From assembly GCA_964369995.1 (NCBI GenBank), contig CAYJHH010000004.1, positions 1 to 59,096 of the forward strand: a stretch of 59,096 nucleotides of DNA. The letters run 5' to 3'. The position numbers were made by a program, and so were the translations under genes. Below the pieces are notes generated by a model, which worked only from the letters and a program-made list of their open reading frames with translations, did no database searches and was not told the DNA's origin. Origin of the DNA: CAYJAD01 sp964369995 (GTDB taxonomy: Bacteria; Desulfobacterota; Desulfovibrionia; Desulfovibrionales; Desulfovibrionaceae). Each line of letters begins with the position of its first letter. The first letter of the stretch is position 1. Below are positions 33,181 to 42,344 of the stretch, piece by piece.

Positions 33181-34932
33181 TTATTGGAACATATATTTTT
33201 GCATAAAAACATCATGGGAGAGTATTTCATATTCTCCCTGCACGTTTTGTATAAGCCAATTCATGCTTTTTCCATAATAAGTCACGCCTTCTTGGCTATG
33301 TACGCGTCCATCTACACAAAAATTTTCTTGCGCTTGCACAGCCCATCCATAAAGAGCCCCCTCATAAGCTTCTTTTGCGGCAATAGCCTGCGCTTGCGGC
33401 AATGTGGAAACCTCTTCCTTGCTAAAATCTCTGGCATAGGTTCTGGCAAAAATATCCGCTTGAATAACGTACACATCATGGGAGGACTGAACTGCCACAA
33501 AATCTCCCGGTTTTCCTGAATAATAGCCCTCTTTATTCCAAGAGGTGAATATCTTCACATATTCAGACTCTTCCAAACAAAAAGCTTGTATTTGCTTAGG
33601 CTTGCTCTGGCAGCATTGCGCATACTCACGTAAAGACACGCGCTTCCCTGTATTTTTATTAACTATTGTGGGATGATATGTACCATAGGGTGCATAGATA
33701 AAGTCCCCTATAATGAACGTTTTTTCAAAAACATCTCGCTTAATGGGATACACTTCGGCTTCAATGCCAAGAAGCAAATAATTATCCTCTTGGCAAGTAA
33801 CCGAAATATCGCCTTCAAGGGTACGTACGTCAATTTCTGTCCCTAAGCCAAAGACCTTTTCCAACTCAATAAAAGCCTGAATTGTTGGTAATTTTCTATA
33901 AATCTTACATCTGCTTACGTCTGGCCAATGCTGTAAAGGGTCAAGACTTGCACAATCGATAATGCGATGCAATTTGTAATAGGCCTCGAGGCGCTCTTTA
34001 CAGTAACTATCAAAGGGCTTATGGCCAAAACGCTGCATATATTTTGTATGCGAGACAGTACCTCCAGCCTTCTCCATATGCCCACCACCACCACCTATGC
34101 CATCGGTGAGCCAAGCAGCCACGTGCGGGGCTATGGTATCTCGCGTGGTGGTACGTACCGAAAGTTTCCAATCCTTGCTCTCTAAAGCGGTATAAGCCAC
34201 CACGGCAGAAATTTTATCCACCTGTATCACAAGGTCTGCAATAACTCCCAATAAGTTAGCATCACAGCTAGGCACTGGTATGATTACTACAGGAAAATCA
34301 TCATGAATTTTGATAAGGTCTTTTAAAGATGAAGAAGTTTTTATCAAATCTTCCCAAGATAAGTTGGATAGACGTAACATTTTTATTATGTCCTCATCCA
34401 CCACAAGGGAATTCCACATATCTTTATCTAGGGGATGCTTAAGTTCGGAAAAACCGTTGGTATCCATAAGCAAACCATAATGCAGGGCTGTGGCTACGTT
34501 TTTATCAAAAGTAAAATCTGCCCTGCTCAATAAATCCCATATCAATGTGGAACAAGAGCCCAGCCAAGGGCGCAAATCGCACAGTTCTGGCAAGTCTGCC
34601 TCTTGTATATGATGATCGATGACAGCCACTTGCTGCGCCTCTACCCTTGTCACATTGCGCATACCGTATTGGCAATCAACTGTTACCAAAATGCCGTCCC
34701 ATACGTGTAAATGCGGCTCATGGGTGATGGGTATTTGCAACTCTACCATCATGGCCAAAAGATTAGGCTTTGTTATAACATCGCCTTTGTAAAAAAGCAG
34801 TGGCTTTTTATGATGGGCTTTGCAATACATATACAGAGCAAAGCCTGCGGCAATGGTATCTGCGTCAGGAGTATTATGGCATTGAATGGCGATATTTTCA
34901 TATTCCAAAATTTTTTGTAATAGCATTTTCAT
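33181..34932 (-). CDS. DHH-family phosphoesterase fused to PGDYG-like domains
   Basis: 583 residues. Residues 1-320 form a DHH/DHHA1 phosphoesterase like NrnA: H19, D23 and D25 (QCHNTPDADT), D86, the D106-H107-H108 motif, D156 (LLMDTNGF) and GGGGGHMEKAGG (280-291). These normally bind two Mn2+ and hydrolyse nanoRNA, pAp or cyclic dinucleotide products. The extra C-terminal half holds two copies of a motif typical of small PGDYG-type (often phage) proteins: K-Y-R-K-like start, TLEGD, EVYPIKRDVFEKTF (343-406), and KPGDFVAVQ, DVYVIQADIFARTY (441-500). I know no characterised protein with this fusion. It is the last gene of the run starting at 41971, 42 bp after the TIR gene, with a GGAG SD. Confidence 0.82.
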   Translation of the reverse strand: MKMLLQKILEYENIAIQCHNTPDADTIAAGFALYMYCKAHHKKPLLFYKGDVITKPNLLAMMVELQIPITHEPHLHVWDGILVTVDCQYGMRNVTRVEAQQVAVIDHHIQEADLPELCDLRPWLGSCSTLIWDLLSRADFTFDKNVATALHYGLLMDTNGFSELKHPLDKDMWNSLVVDEDIIKMLRLSNLSWEDLIKTSSSLKDLIKIHDDFPVVIIPVPSCDANLLGVIADLVIQVDKISAVVAYTALESKDWKLSVRTTTRDTIAPHVAAWLTDGIGGGGGHMEKAGGTVSHTKYMQRFGHKPFDSYCKERLEAYYKLHRIIDCASLDPLQHWPDVSRCKIYRKLPTIQAFIELEKVFGLGTEIDVRTLEGDISVTCQEDNYLLLGIEAEVYPIKRDVFEKTFIIGDFIYAPYGTYHPTIVNKNTGKRVSLREYAQCCQSKPKQIQAFCLEESEYVKIFTSWNKEGYYSGKPGDFVAVQSSHDVYVIQADIFARTYARDFSKEEVSTLPQAQAIAAKEAYEGALYGWAVQAQENFCVDGRVHSQEGVTYYGKSMNWLIQNVQGEYEILSHDVFMQKYMFQ

Positions 34933-34974
34933 CTCCGTAACTGACTCTTACTCTACTCGCCTCACGCAGCGATG

Positions 34975-36183
34975 TTATTTATGTGTTTTTAAAAAATCAC
35001 TGGCCAAAGAATCTCCTGCATCGGCAGCTTTATATAACCAATTTAAACCTTCAGCTTGATTTTTTTCGATGCCTGTTCCCATATAATAAAACATGCCTAC
35101 CTTATACTGGGCAGGCACAAGCCCTGCCTTTGCGGCTTTCAAAAAGTACGCAAAAGCTTGCGCTTTATCCGCTGAAACATAAGAGCCCAATTCATATATT
35201 TCACCAAGGCTATACATGGCATCACCATGCCCAGCATTGGCAGCTTTACTATACAGCTCAAGGGCTTTATTTATATCTTTTGTAACAGATTCGCCTTGTT
35301 CATACATATATGCCAAGCTGTATTGTGCTTCCATAAGCCCTTGATTAGCGGCTCGTTGATATAAAGCTGTAGCCTTGGCTCTATCCATTTGCACGCCAAG
35401 ACCGCTGTAATACATATCACCCAAAAGCATTTCCGCTTGCGCATGGGATTTTTTCACCAGCTTTTCTAAAATTTCAAAGGCATCTTCATAATCTTGCGCA
35501 TCCATATGGCGCTGTGCTTTGGCAAATTCTGCTGAAAGATTTTCTATTTTTGGCGCAGAATTATGTGAAGGAGCCTGCATTGATGTGGCACTTTGCATCT
35601 CATCTGTAGAGTCAGAAAAAGCCCAAAGCACTATTCCCATAATAAGAAGAGCTGCGCAGCCCATAAGACCATATTTTAACAAAATATTTTTATCAAAGGC
35701 CTTGTCAACCTTTTGCGAAGTCTTCGGCTTTTGCGCGGTATTAGGCGGCGTAACAGCATCAAGAGAATGTTCCTCTTTAAACATATGCTGATAATCTTTT
35801 AAGCTATATTGCACACGCTGAATGGCCGACTCTATTTCCAAATCATACACATCAAGCCAATGCTTATTACTTAAATGATATTCCATTTGCTCATTGAGGG
35901 GAGTTCTGTCCAGATTCACCGGCACCACAAGCTTTTTGTGATTAGAAGCTATGGTTAACTCTTTTGCAACTTCTTGTGACACGTTAGAGTCTTTAGAAAA
36001 AACCAAGAGCATAAGCCTAGATTGCTTTATGGCTGGAGGAATAGCTGCAGGCCATTCCATGCCCGTAGGGATATCACGAGGCGCATACCAGCAACGTATG
36101 TGCGAAGCTTCCAAACTGTGAACCAAGGCATCCACAAAAGCTTTATCTTGATGCGCATAGCTGACAAAAATATCATAATCCAT
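34975..36183 (-). CDS. TIR domain-TM-Sel1 repeat protein
   Basis: 402 residues. An N-terminal TIR domain (1-130) opens with DIFVSYAHQD and has CWYAPRDIPTG (box 2) and LVFSKDSNVS; E75 in AKELTIA sits where bacterial TIR NADases have the catalytic glutamate. One TM segment (169-190) follows a Lys-rich stretch, predicting TIR in the cytoplasm. About four Sel1/TPR-like repeats (248-395; LGDMYYSGLGV, LAYMYEQGE, LGEIYELGS, VGMFYYMGTGI) would lie in the periplasm. Bacterial TIR proteins consume NAD+ or make signalling nucleotides, often in anti-phage immunity. A periplasmic Sel1 sensor linked to a cytoplasmic TIR, 28 bp after an exported-protein gene, suggests envelope monitoring. That function is inference. 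Confidence 0.87.
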   Translation of the reverse strand: MDYDIFVSYAHQDKAFVDALVHSLEASHIRCWYAPRDIPTGMEWPAAIPPAIKQSRLMLLVFSKDSNVSQEVAKELTIASNHKKLVVPVNLDRTPLNEQMEYHLSNKHWLDVYDLEIESAIQRVQYSLKDYQHMFKEEHSLDAVTPPNTAQKPKTSQKVDKAFDKNILLKYGLMGCAALLIMGIVLWAFSDSTDEMQSATSMQAPSHNSAPKIENLSAEFAKAQRHMDAQDYEDAFEILEKLVKKSHAQAEMLLGDMYYSGLGVQMDRAKATALYQRAANQGLMEAQYSLAYMYEQGESVTKDINKALELYSKAANAGHGDAMYSLGEIYELGSYVSADKAQAFAYFLKAAKAGLVPAQYKVGMFYYMGTGIEKNQAEGLNWLYKAADAGDSLASDFLKTHK

Positions 36184-36211
36184 ATGTAAACTATCCTTTA
36201 TTACTCAGCTG

Positions 36212-37483
36212 TTACGGAAGAGGCACTATGAAAGCTTGAAAAAGTTTTTTCTCATCCTTGGAATACCATGAGCCAAGGCGCTGAATTTGCGTCACTACAC
36301 CGGACACGCCCTCGCGCGAAAGCGTGTGCATATGCCTACTAATTTCTGTTTTATCCAGATTTGTGCGCTGTATTTCTTCGTCAGTGGTAACACTATGACT
36401 GGAAAGCCCCACTAAGAAGCGAGTCATCTGACTACGCGCCTTGGTATCAATAAGGGTAGGCAATTGCATGCGGTCAAAGGCGGGATTATTTTGCAAAGTG
36501 CCGCTTTCCACAGCCAAAGCATACAATGCGCCTTCATGGGTACACAGACTCACACCGCCTTCCATAATCCATGGACGCGAGGCAATAATTTCTTGCCATT
36601 CTGGAGTAATATCAGATTTATGTAGTACAGGCGCGGCACCTCCTTGCACAGCGAAGCCTAAATCCAGCGCAGGACGTGCCACTACCAAGGCTACAGCCAC
36701 ATGCCCGTCGGCGGTGGTCCACTGCCCTGCCCATTGAGCGCCGTTCAGCGCGCCTTCCACTTCTTCGCGCGAAGAGCTGCGTATCCATTGTTCAAAAGTT
36801 TCAGCGCCTTGCTCTGTGGTATATCTTTCTTTTTGCTCATCTTGAGTGGAAACCTGTATGCCATGAATAAAGGCGGTAAGCTCCTTGGCGGCGGCCACAC
36901 GAGCCACCGTGGCAGCCTCACGTATGTGCGCCTCTTGTAGTAAATGAGGCTCTTCTTGGGGCAAGGCCGCATAGCCTATGCCTAAAGCCACCCAGCCTGT
37001 GCTCATGGTAAAGACATTGGCACCGCCTTCAGCTAAAAGCGGCATCTTGGTAAGCAGTTCATTCACCAAGGGCGCCACATTCACCTCCTGAAAATCTTCC
37101 AAGGGGCTCAATGGCACCAGATGCACCTCTTGTGGCAAAGCCTGTAAGGCCACAAAGAAAAGATTATCCTGCACGATCTCATGAATAACGGTTCCCCCTT
37201 GCATCTGCACAGAATATTTGCCGGAACCTTGCATGCTATCTTTGTGCACATATTTTGCTAGCTGATACCGTGCCTTACGTAAGGCTTGCTCTCTGGCAAG
37301 ACGCTGTGCACGGGCGCTTTCAAGGGCTGTGGTAATGCGGCCTGAAGCCACGGAAACAAACGCGCCATTTTCTGCCGGATAAACGCCCACCGTGGTAAAA
37401 CGCTCTGAAGCCAAAGCCATGGACGTGCATATACATAGGCACAGCACAGGAAGAAACATTTTCCACACAAAATTCACACGCAT
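36212..37483 (-). CDS. exported protein of unknown function
   Basis: 423 residues with a signal peptide (...CTSMALA-SERF). Near residues 50-80 it carries an A/R/K-rich helix (ARAQRLAREQALRKARYQL) that matches a segment in the product of 41249-41971, and resembles the A-x-x-x-A-Y-R-x-A-I helix of the three intervening paralogues. I do not recognise the rest; a second such A/R-rich helix lies near 195. Its start overlaps the stop of the preceding gene as TAATG, so translation is probably coupled. It sits directly before the TIR-TM-Sel1 gene and is a candidate periplasmic partner. Confidence 0.72.
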   Translation of the reverse strand: MRVNFVWKMFLPVLCLCICTSMALASERFTTVGVYPAENGAFVSVASGRITTALESARAQRLAREQALRKARYQLAKYVHKDSMQGSGKYSVQMQGGTVIHEIVQDNLFFVALQALPQEVHLVPLSPLEDFQEVNVAPLVNELLTKMPLLAEGGANVFTMSTGWVALGIGYAALPQEEPHLLQEAHIREAATVARVAAAKELTAFIHGIQVSTQDEQKERYTTEQGAETFEQWIRSSSREEVEGALNGAQWAGQWTTADGHVAVALVVARPALDLGFAVQGGAAPVLHKSDITPEWQEIIASRPWIMEGGVSLCTHEGALYALAVESGTLQNNPAFDRMQLPTLIDTKARSQMTRFLVGLSSHSVTTDEEIQRTNLDKTEISRHMHTLSREGVSGVVTQIQRLGSWYSKDEKKLFQAFIVPLP

Positions 37484-38697
37484 TATTCTTTCCTGTCCGT
37501 ATTAACTACGGTACACTTTACCGAGGTAATGCTTTTTAACTCTTCATCACTGAGGTCAAAGGTCATGGGGTATGAAAAACTTTTTCTATCAATGAAATGA
37601 ACTTCAGTGTTCTCAATTTCATAAAAGAGAGTAGGCAGTATATAGGCAGCAAGCTTAGGAGCAGGAGACCCTGTGGCTTTTTTAGCATGGGCAATGGTAC
37701 TTTTTTTCGTGTAGGTGAAAAAATTACTAATTCCATATGCTGCAGCCCATTGCTCTCTCGACTTTACTGTATTTTTTAGTGTTTGTGATGTTACAATCGT
37801 CCCCGAGCTATCCATAAGCTCTACTAAAACAGAAAAGGTTCTAGAGCTTTGAAAGGCAAGAGCCACTTCTTCAGGAAGATAATAATTTGTCATTCGAATA
37901 TTTGACGCCGAAAAAACTTCACCAATACCCAAAAAATTATATTGGGAAAAATCAGAATTTTTTTCTGCCCCTGTTTGTGAGCGCATTAATGCATAAATAG
38001 CAAAAGAGGAGTGAGAGTTAGCATCTTTACGATATTCTAAAGATTGCGTCTTCCCCTCAAAGCCCAGCTTAGTTAAGGTAGCTTTCATATCTGTGATAAG
38101 TTGTTTATAGACATCTTGATTTACGGAAAGCTGAATAGGGATGGTTAATTGCACCATATCGCCACTGGCCTTTTGCGTACTCCCCTGAACATGAGCTTCT
38201 GCCATGAGCACCGAAGCAGGCAAGTCTTTAACTTTTTCTTTAACAATAGCCGCAGCGTCTTGTTTAGCTGCTGCTTGCGTAGTTTTTTGCGCAAAAAGGC
38301 TTTGCCCATCTATGGCTGCCATGGTGATATTTTCAGCCTTAAGCTTAGCTTTAAGCTGCTCACTCTTTACGGTAATGCGCATGGTCACTTCCAAAAGGCC
38401 GTCACCCAGTGGGCGCGTGGCGCCCACTTGAGTGGCTTTCACCACATAGCCATCACTATGCGAAAGAATTTTATCGCGCATGAGCGTATCATTTTCCACA
38501 ATGGTTTCAGAAAGCACCATGGAGCCAATGACGCTTTGAATGGCACTGCGATAGGCTTGTTGCTTGGCCTTGTCTTCCGTAGTGCCAATGCCTGTCATAA
38601 TGACTTCTTTTTCGTCAGAAGCTGCATGAGCGCCGTACATTGTGATGAAGCAAAAAAGGCTAAAGCAAAGGAAAAAGAAGACTTTTCTCATGTTCAT
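37483..38697 (-). CDS. exported FlgT-N-like paralogue 3
   Basis: 404 residues with a signal peptide ending ...YGAHA-ASDEKEV. The N-terminal ~110 mature residues are nearly identical to those of the two upstream neighbours: G-I-G-T-T-E, A-Y-R-S-A-I-Q-S-V-I-G-S-M-V-L-S-E-T, DKILSHSDGYVVKA, EVTMRITVKSEQLKAKL. This pattern resembles the N-terminal domain of FlgT/LPP20-type envelope proteins. The C-terminal half diverges. An AAGGA SD precedes the M-N-M start pair. It is 6 bp downstream of paralogue 2. No enzymatic motifs are visible. Confidence 0.75.
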   Translation of the reverse strand: MNMRKVFFFLCFSLFCFITMYGAHAASDEKEVIMTGIGTTEDKAKQQAYRSAIQSVIGSMVLSETIVENDTLMRDKILSHSDGYVVKATQVGATRPLGDGLLEVTMRITVKSEQLKAKLKAENITMAAIDGQSLFAQKTTQAAAKQDAAAIVKEKVKDLPASVLMAEAHVQGSTQKASGDMVQLTIPIQLSVNQDVYKQLITDMKATLTKLGFEGKTQSLEYRKDANSHSSFAIYALMRSQTGAEKNSDFSQYNFLGIGEVFSASNIRMTNYYLPEEVALAFQSSRTFSVLVELMDSSGTIVTSQTLKNTVKSREQWAAAYGISNFFTYTKKSTIAHAKKATGSPAPKLAAYILPTLFYEIENTEVHFIDRKSFSYPMTFDLSDEELKSITSVKCTVVNTDRKE

Positions 38698-38703
38698 TTC
38701 CTT

Positions 38704-39927
38704 TTATTGAACGTTAGCAATATTTTGCACCGTACACTGCACCGAGGTAATATTCTTAAGCTCATCTTCGCTTACATCAAAACTCACATGAGCCTCCACC
38801 ACATCTCCTGCAGGCACAAAGAGCGCAGTCACACCAGCACCGGGAATATTATTTCGCTCAAAGGCCACGTCAGGAGCAATCACTGCTATGCTATGCGTCA
38901 CTTCCCTTTGTCTGGAATCCACACCTAACACTGCGCTATAGGTATGCAATTCTCTGCCTTGAGTTGTCTTAAGATCAGAGCCTTTTACCTTCCACATAAC
39001 GTCCTTTGCAGATTGAGTATATGCGGAGGTTACTTCTGTAAAGGCATAGCCTTCTTTATCCTTAAGAGCCACAGTAAGCTCAAATTTTTTGCTTGCCGCC
39101 ACCACGGCCTTAAAATTTTCGGGGCTAAGCTCATACAGTTTGAAACGCCCTGTCTTTGTTTCCCGAAAAAAAGCTTCGCATATGGCAAGAATATAGCCCG
39201 AAAATTGCGGTATGCCCACAGCTTGAGTAAAATCAATAGGATAATACCCCACATGATCATATTTATCACGCGCCTGCATGGTGAGGGTCTTACCTTTTAT
39301 GCCCAGCTTTTCAAGAGTGGTGAAAAGATCGCGAGTGAAGGTTTTATAGGCGGCTTTATCCACTGTCACTTCCACAGGCACGGTGAGACGCACCATGGAA
39401 CCCTTGACTTCTTGCGTAGCCTTGTCGGGAAAAGCTGTGGCCATGAGCAAACCAGACGGCACATTTTTTAATTTCTCGGTTAAAATGGCCGCGGCATTGT
39501 CTTTGGCCTCTTCCTTGGTCTTTTTTTGCGCAAAAAGGCTTTGTCCGTCCATCTCAGCCATGGTGATATTCTCGGACTTGAGCTTGGCTTTAAGCTGATC
39601 ACTTTTTACGGTGACGCGCATGGTCACTTCCACAAGACCGCCCTCCACAGAACGAGTGGCGCCCACGGGGCTGGCTTTCACCACGTAACCATCACTGTGT
39701 GAAAGAATTTTATCCTGCACAAGGGTGTCGTTTTCCACAATGGTTTCAGAAAGCACCATAGATCCTATGGCATTTTGAATGGCATTGCGATACGCTTGGC
39801 GCTTGGCCGCTTCTTCATTGGCCCCCACACCCATGGCTATAACCTCTTTTTCATCAACCGCCGCAAGTACAGGTGTACAATTCAAACAAATGAGGGCCAA
39901 ACATACAGTGCATAATATTTTTTTCAT
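38704..39927 (-). CDS. exported FlgT-N-like paralogue 2
   Basis: 407 residues, signal peptide ending ...TPVLA-AVDEKEV. It shares the conserved N-terminal block with its neighbours (SAIQ-type helix reads NAIQNAIGSMVLSET; DKILSHSDGYVVKA; EVTMRVTVKSDQLKAKL; QSLFAQK). Its C-terminal half is the most divergent of the three but ends with the common strand ...ELKNITSVQCTVQN. It lies in a tight array (16 bp and 6 bp gaps), consistent with tandem duplication followed by C-terminal divergence, and probably forms hetero-oligomers or ligand variants; that is inference. Confidence 0.75.
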   Translation of the reverse strand: MKKILCTVCLALICLNCTPVLAAVDEKEVIAMGVGANEEAAKRQAYRNAIQNAIGSMVLSETIVENDTLVQDKILSHSDGYVVKASPVGATRSVEGGLVEVTMRVTVKSDQLKAKLKSENITMAEMDGQSLFAQKKTKEEAKDNAAAILTEKLKNVPSGLLMATAFPDKATQEVKGSMVRLTVPVEVTVDKAAYKTFTRDLFTTLEKLGIKGKTLTMQARDKYDHVGYYPIDFTQAVGIPQFSGYILAICEAFFRETKTGRFKLYELSPENFKAVVAASKKFELTVALKDKEGYAFTEVTSAYTQSAKDVMWKVKGSDLKTTQGRELHTYSAVLGVDSRQREVTHSIAVIAPDVAFERNNIPGAGVTALFVPAGDVVEAHVSFDVSEDELKNITSVQCTVQNIANVQ

Positions 39928-39943
39928 ACTACTTACCCTATGG

Positions 39944-41179
39944 TTATAGATTACTTACGGTGCATCTTAAAGAAGTCACTTTTTGCAATTCTTCCAAACT
40001 TAATTCAAAAGTTATGGGAAGAGTGGGATCGCCTGCATAAAATTCTGTATACGAAGACACCCTAGCGATAAAAGGAGAAGGAAGCACATAGGCCACGGCC
40101 CCATAGTTTCCACTATTTGCTTTTAGTGTTGGGTCGGTGGTGCGTATAATACTACCATCAGCATAACTTTTTAAAGAAAGATTGGATATTTTATTAAATT
40201 TCAACCAATTTCCTCTATTTTCTTCGCTATTCGTCCACGATTGTTCTAAAACAACACTTCCATTGGCGTCTAATAATTCCACAGTCAAGGTGAAGGATGC
40301 GTCACTATGAAAAGCAATGGCTGCTTCCTTAGGTACTATATAGCCGGTGGCGCTCAATAAATTATTTGTAGACTGGTAACCATCACCCACAATAATGGCG
40401 CCCATATTGGGATACTCATCATCTGCAAATTTTTTATTATATGCTTTGGTAAATGCAAAGAGTCTCACATCAGAGCTATGCGCGCTAAAAGTAGCACTTA
40501 TCCCAAGAGGGAGTTGCATGGCCTTTCCTTGATAGCCCAATTTTTGCAAAGTTTTTTTCAGTTCGCCGGCAAATTTTCTATAGGCCGTTCTGTCCACCGA
40601 AAGCTTTACGGGAACAGTGAGAGCCACAAGGCCCCCTTCAATATTTTTTTGTGTACTTGCTTGAACATTGGCCTCTGCTGTAAGTACCAAAGCGGGAATA
40701 CCTTTGATTTTTTCTTTAATAATGCTGGCGGCATCCTTGCTTTGTGCTTCTTGCGTAACATTTTGAGCAAAAAGACTTTGACCACTAAGGGTGGTCACGG
40801 TGATATTTTCCGTTTGCAATTTGGCTTTTAGCTGTTCACTTTTCACGGTGACTCGCATGGTCACTTCTAGCAAATTACCGGAAATCGTGCGCGTGGGTCC
40901 AATTTGTGCGGACTTCACCACATAGCCATCACTGTGTGAAAGAATCTTATCCTGCACAAGGCTTTCGTTTTCCACTATGGTCTCAGAAAGCACCATGGAA
41001 CCGATAACGCTTTGAATGGCGCTTCTATACGCTTGCTTTTTAGCCTCGCTTTCTGTGGTGCCTATGCCAAGCACCACCACTTCTTTTTCATCAGCGGCAC
41101 TGTGCGCATTGCCAGCATAAAACAAAGAAGGCATCAAAGCCACACAACACAGCACTACTCCAGCACAAAATCTTTTCAT
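39944..41179 (-). CDS. exported FlgT-N-like paralogue 1
   Basis: The start is set at the ATG ending at 41179, with AGGGA upstream and a clean signal peptide (MKRFCAGVV... to NAHS-AADEKEV); a TTG five codons earlier has no SD. The 411-residue product has the same N-terminal block as paralogues 2 and 3 (AYRSAIQSVIGSMVLSET, DKILSHSDGYVVK, EVTMRVTVKSEQLKAKL, QSLFAQ) and the same terminal strand ELQKVTSLRCTVSN. The middle and C-terminal parts are closest to paralogue 3. It lies about 70 bp downstream of the 41249-41971 gene. Confidence 0.75.
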   Translation of the reverse strand: MKRFCAGVVLCCVALMPSLFYAGNAHSAADEKEVVVLGIGTTESEAKKQAYRSAIQSVIGSMVLSETIVENESLVQDKILSHSDGYVVKSAQIGPTRTISGNLLEVTMRVTVKSEQLKAKLQTENITVTTLSGQSLFAQNVTQEAQSKDAASIIKEKIKGIPALVLTAEANVQASTQKNIEGGLVALTVPVKLSVDRTAYRKFAGELKKTLQKLGYQGKAMQLPLGISATFSAHSSDVRLFAFTKAYNKKFADDEYPNMGAIIVGDGYQSTNNLLSATGYIVPKEAAIAFHSDASFTLTVELLDANGSVVLEQSWTNSEENRGNWLKFNKISNLSLKSYADGSIIRTTDPTLKANSGNYGAVAYVLPSPFIARVSSYTEFYAGDPTLPITFELSLEELQKVTSLRCTVSNL

Positions 41180-41248
41180 AATATCCCTACACAAAATGAG
41201 TAAAGGGCAACCCCAGCGCCCTTTACTTTAGTACATATTTTGTTTTGC

Positions 41249-41971
41249 TTAAAAGTCCATATCACCCATTTTGGTAACTCTGCCACGAGACTCTTCGGCA
41301 GGGGCAGCAACATCAGCAGGGGCGGCGGGCTTAGCCGCAGGCGCCTCTTCGGTAGGAGTGGGTTTCATGGCACTTTGTGCAGTTTCAGAAGCCTTTACTA
41401 ACTTTTGCGACCAACCAAGCACAGCAATGCATTGGCGCTCTACACCTTCACCATCGCACTCTTGAAAAATAGGAATAAGACCGCGCTGAAAGGACTGTGA
41501 GGCCACATTAATGGAAGAGGCAGAGGCTTCTGTATATTGAGCACTTTCCACTTTATCTTTTTCTGTAATTTGCACACCTTCATTGCCGGACTCTACAAAA
41601 ACTACATTACTATTAAGGAAGGTAGAAAAAGCGGCACGTGCTTTGCGCATGGCATTTTCACGAGCCATACGGTCTGCGCGAGCACCACGTAAACTTGTAG
41701 AAACTTCCATGGTAGCCTTAAGCTTTAAACGAGATAAAACACCATCCTTATATTCCACGCCAAAAACTCCATCAGGTGCGTCCAACAAAGCTTGTCTTTG
41801 TCCTTCCAATTGCGCTTTCATGGCGGCAGTTTCTGCCTGAGCCACATCAGTGGAACTTTGCGCAGCTACAGGTGCTACTGCAGGGGTGGATGTTGCGGGA
41901 GCTGTGGCTGCATGAACGCCGGGTACCCATAATAATGCACCTAAGATAGCGCATACAAGAATTTTAGCCAT
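41249..41971 (-). CDS. exported A/R-helix protein heading the paralogue operon
   Basis: The start is at the ATG ending at 41971, with GGAGG 8 bases upstream; the in-frame TTG at 41986 overlaps that SD. The 240-residue product has a signal peptide (...PGVHA-ATAPATS), an Ala/Thr/Pro-rich stretch, a central domain with the helix ARADRMARENAMRKARAAF also seen in the product of 36212-37483, and an Ala/Pro/Glu-rich tail ending RVTKMGDMDF. It is the first gene of a minus-strand run that continues through the paralogues, the TIR protein and the DHH protein. No function is recognised. Confidence 0.72.
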   Translation of the reverse strand: MAKILVCAILGALLWVPGVHAATAPATSTPAVAPVAAQSSTDVAQAETAAMKAQLEGQRQALLDAPDGVFGVEYKDGVLSRLKLKATMEVSTSLRGARADRMARENAMRKARAAFSTFLNSNVVFVESGNEGVQITEKDKVESAQYTEASASSINVASQSFQRGLIPIFQECDGEGVERQCIAVLGWSQKLVKASETAQSAMKPTPTEEAPAAKPAAPADVAAPAEESRGRVTKMGDMDF

Positions 41972-42249
41972 GGTGGAAGCCTCCAAATTGGTTTAATATA
42001 AAAAATTAGCACGCAAAAAATAGCATGCTAAATGTACTCATTTTCATAAATCACCTACCATATAATGTCAAATATAGTAGCAAAGTATTTGCAATAAACC
42101 CTTAACACATTGTTAAAAAGTCCGTTTTCCCAAATGATGTGGACTCAATGTTTTTTATAACTTCTTTGCAAAATGTTCAAAAAATGTAAAACATGAAGAA
42201 AGCAAAGCTTTTTGCTCAAGAAATGTACTCTTTTGGTACTTAATTGAAA
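41972..42249. other. promoter-bearing gap before the paralogue operon
   Basis: An AT-rich gap holding the upstream region of the minus-strand operon that starts at 41971. No coding frame and no consensus promoter pair stand out; the start of the operon must nonetheless be here, since a terminator lies just beyond at 42250-42312. Confidence 0.4.
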
Positions 42250-42312
42250 AAAACACAAAAACATGACACAGTATGTATACACACATACATAAATAGCCTG
42301 TTTTTGTGTTTT
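42250..42312 (-). terminator. terminator of the 42345-43265 gene
   Basis: A 14-bp perfect outer stem, AAAACACAAAAACA (42250-42263) with TGTTTTTGTGTTTT (42299-42312), encloses an inner TATGTAT/ATACATA hairpin (42272-42291). Read on the minus strand it ends in a run of seven Ts and lies about 30 bp after the stop codon. Confidence 0.75.
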
Positions 42313-42344
42313 AGCAAAGGAATTTGCTACTTTCCAACAATCTG

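Noticed and set aside
38149..38928. 259-codon plus-strand frame antisense to paralogues 2 and 3
   Set aside because: The opposite strand encodes well-conserved paralogues. The frame is interrupted at the equivalent places in the other copies and has a His/Phe-rich shadow composition.
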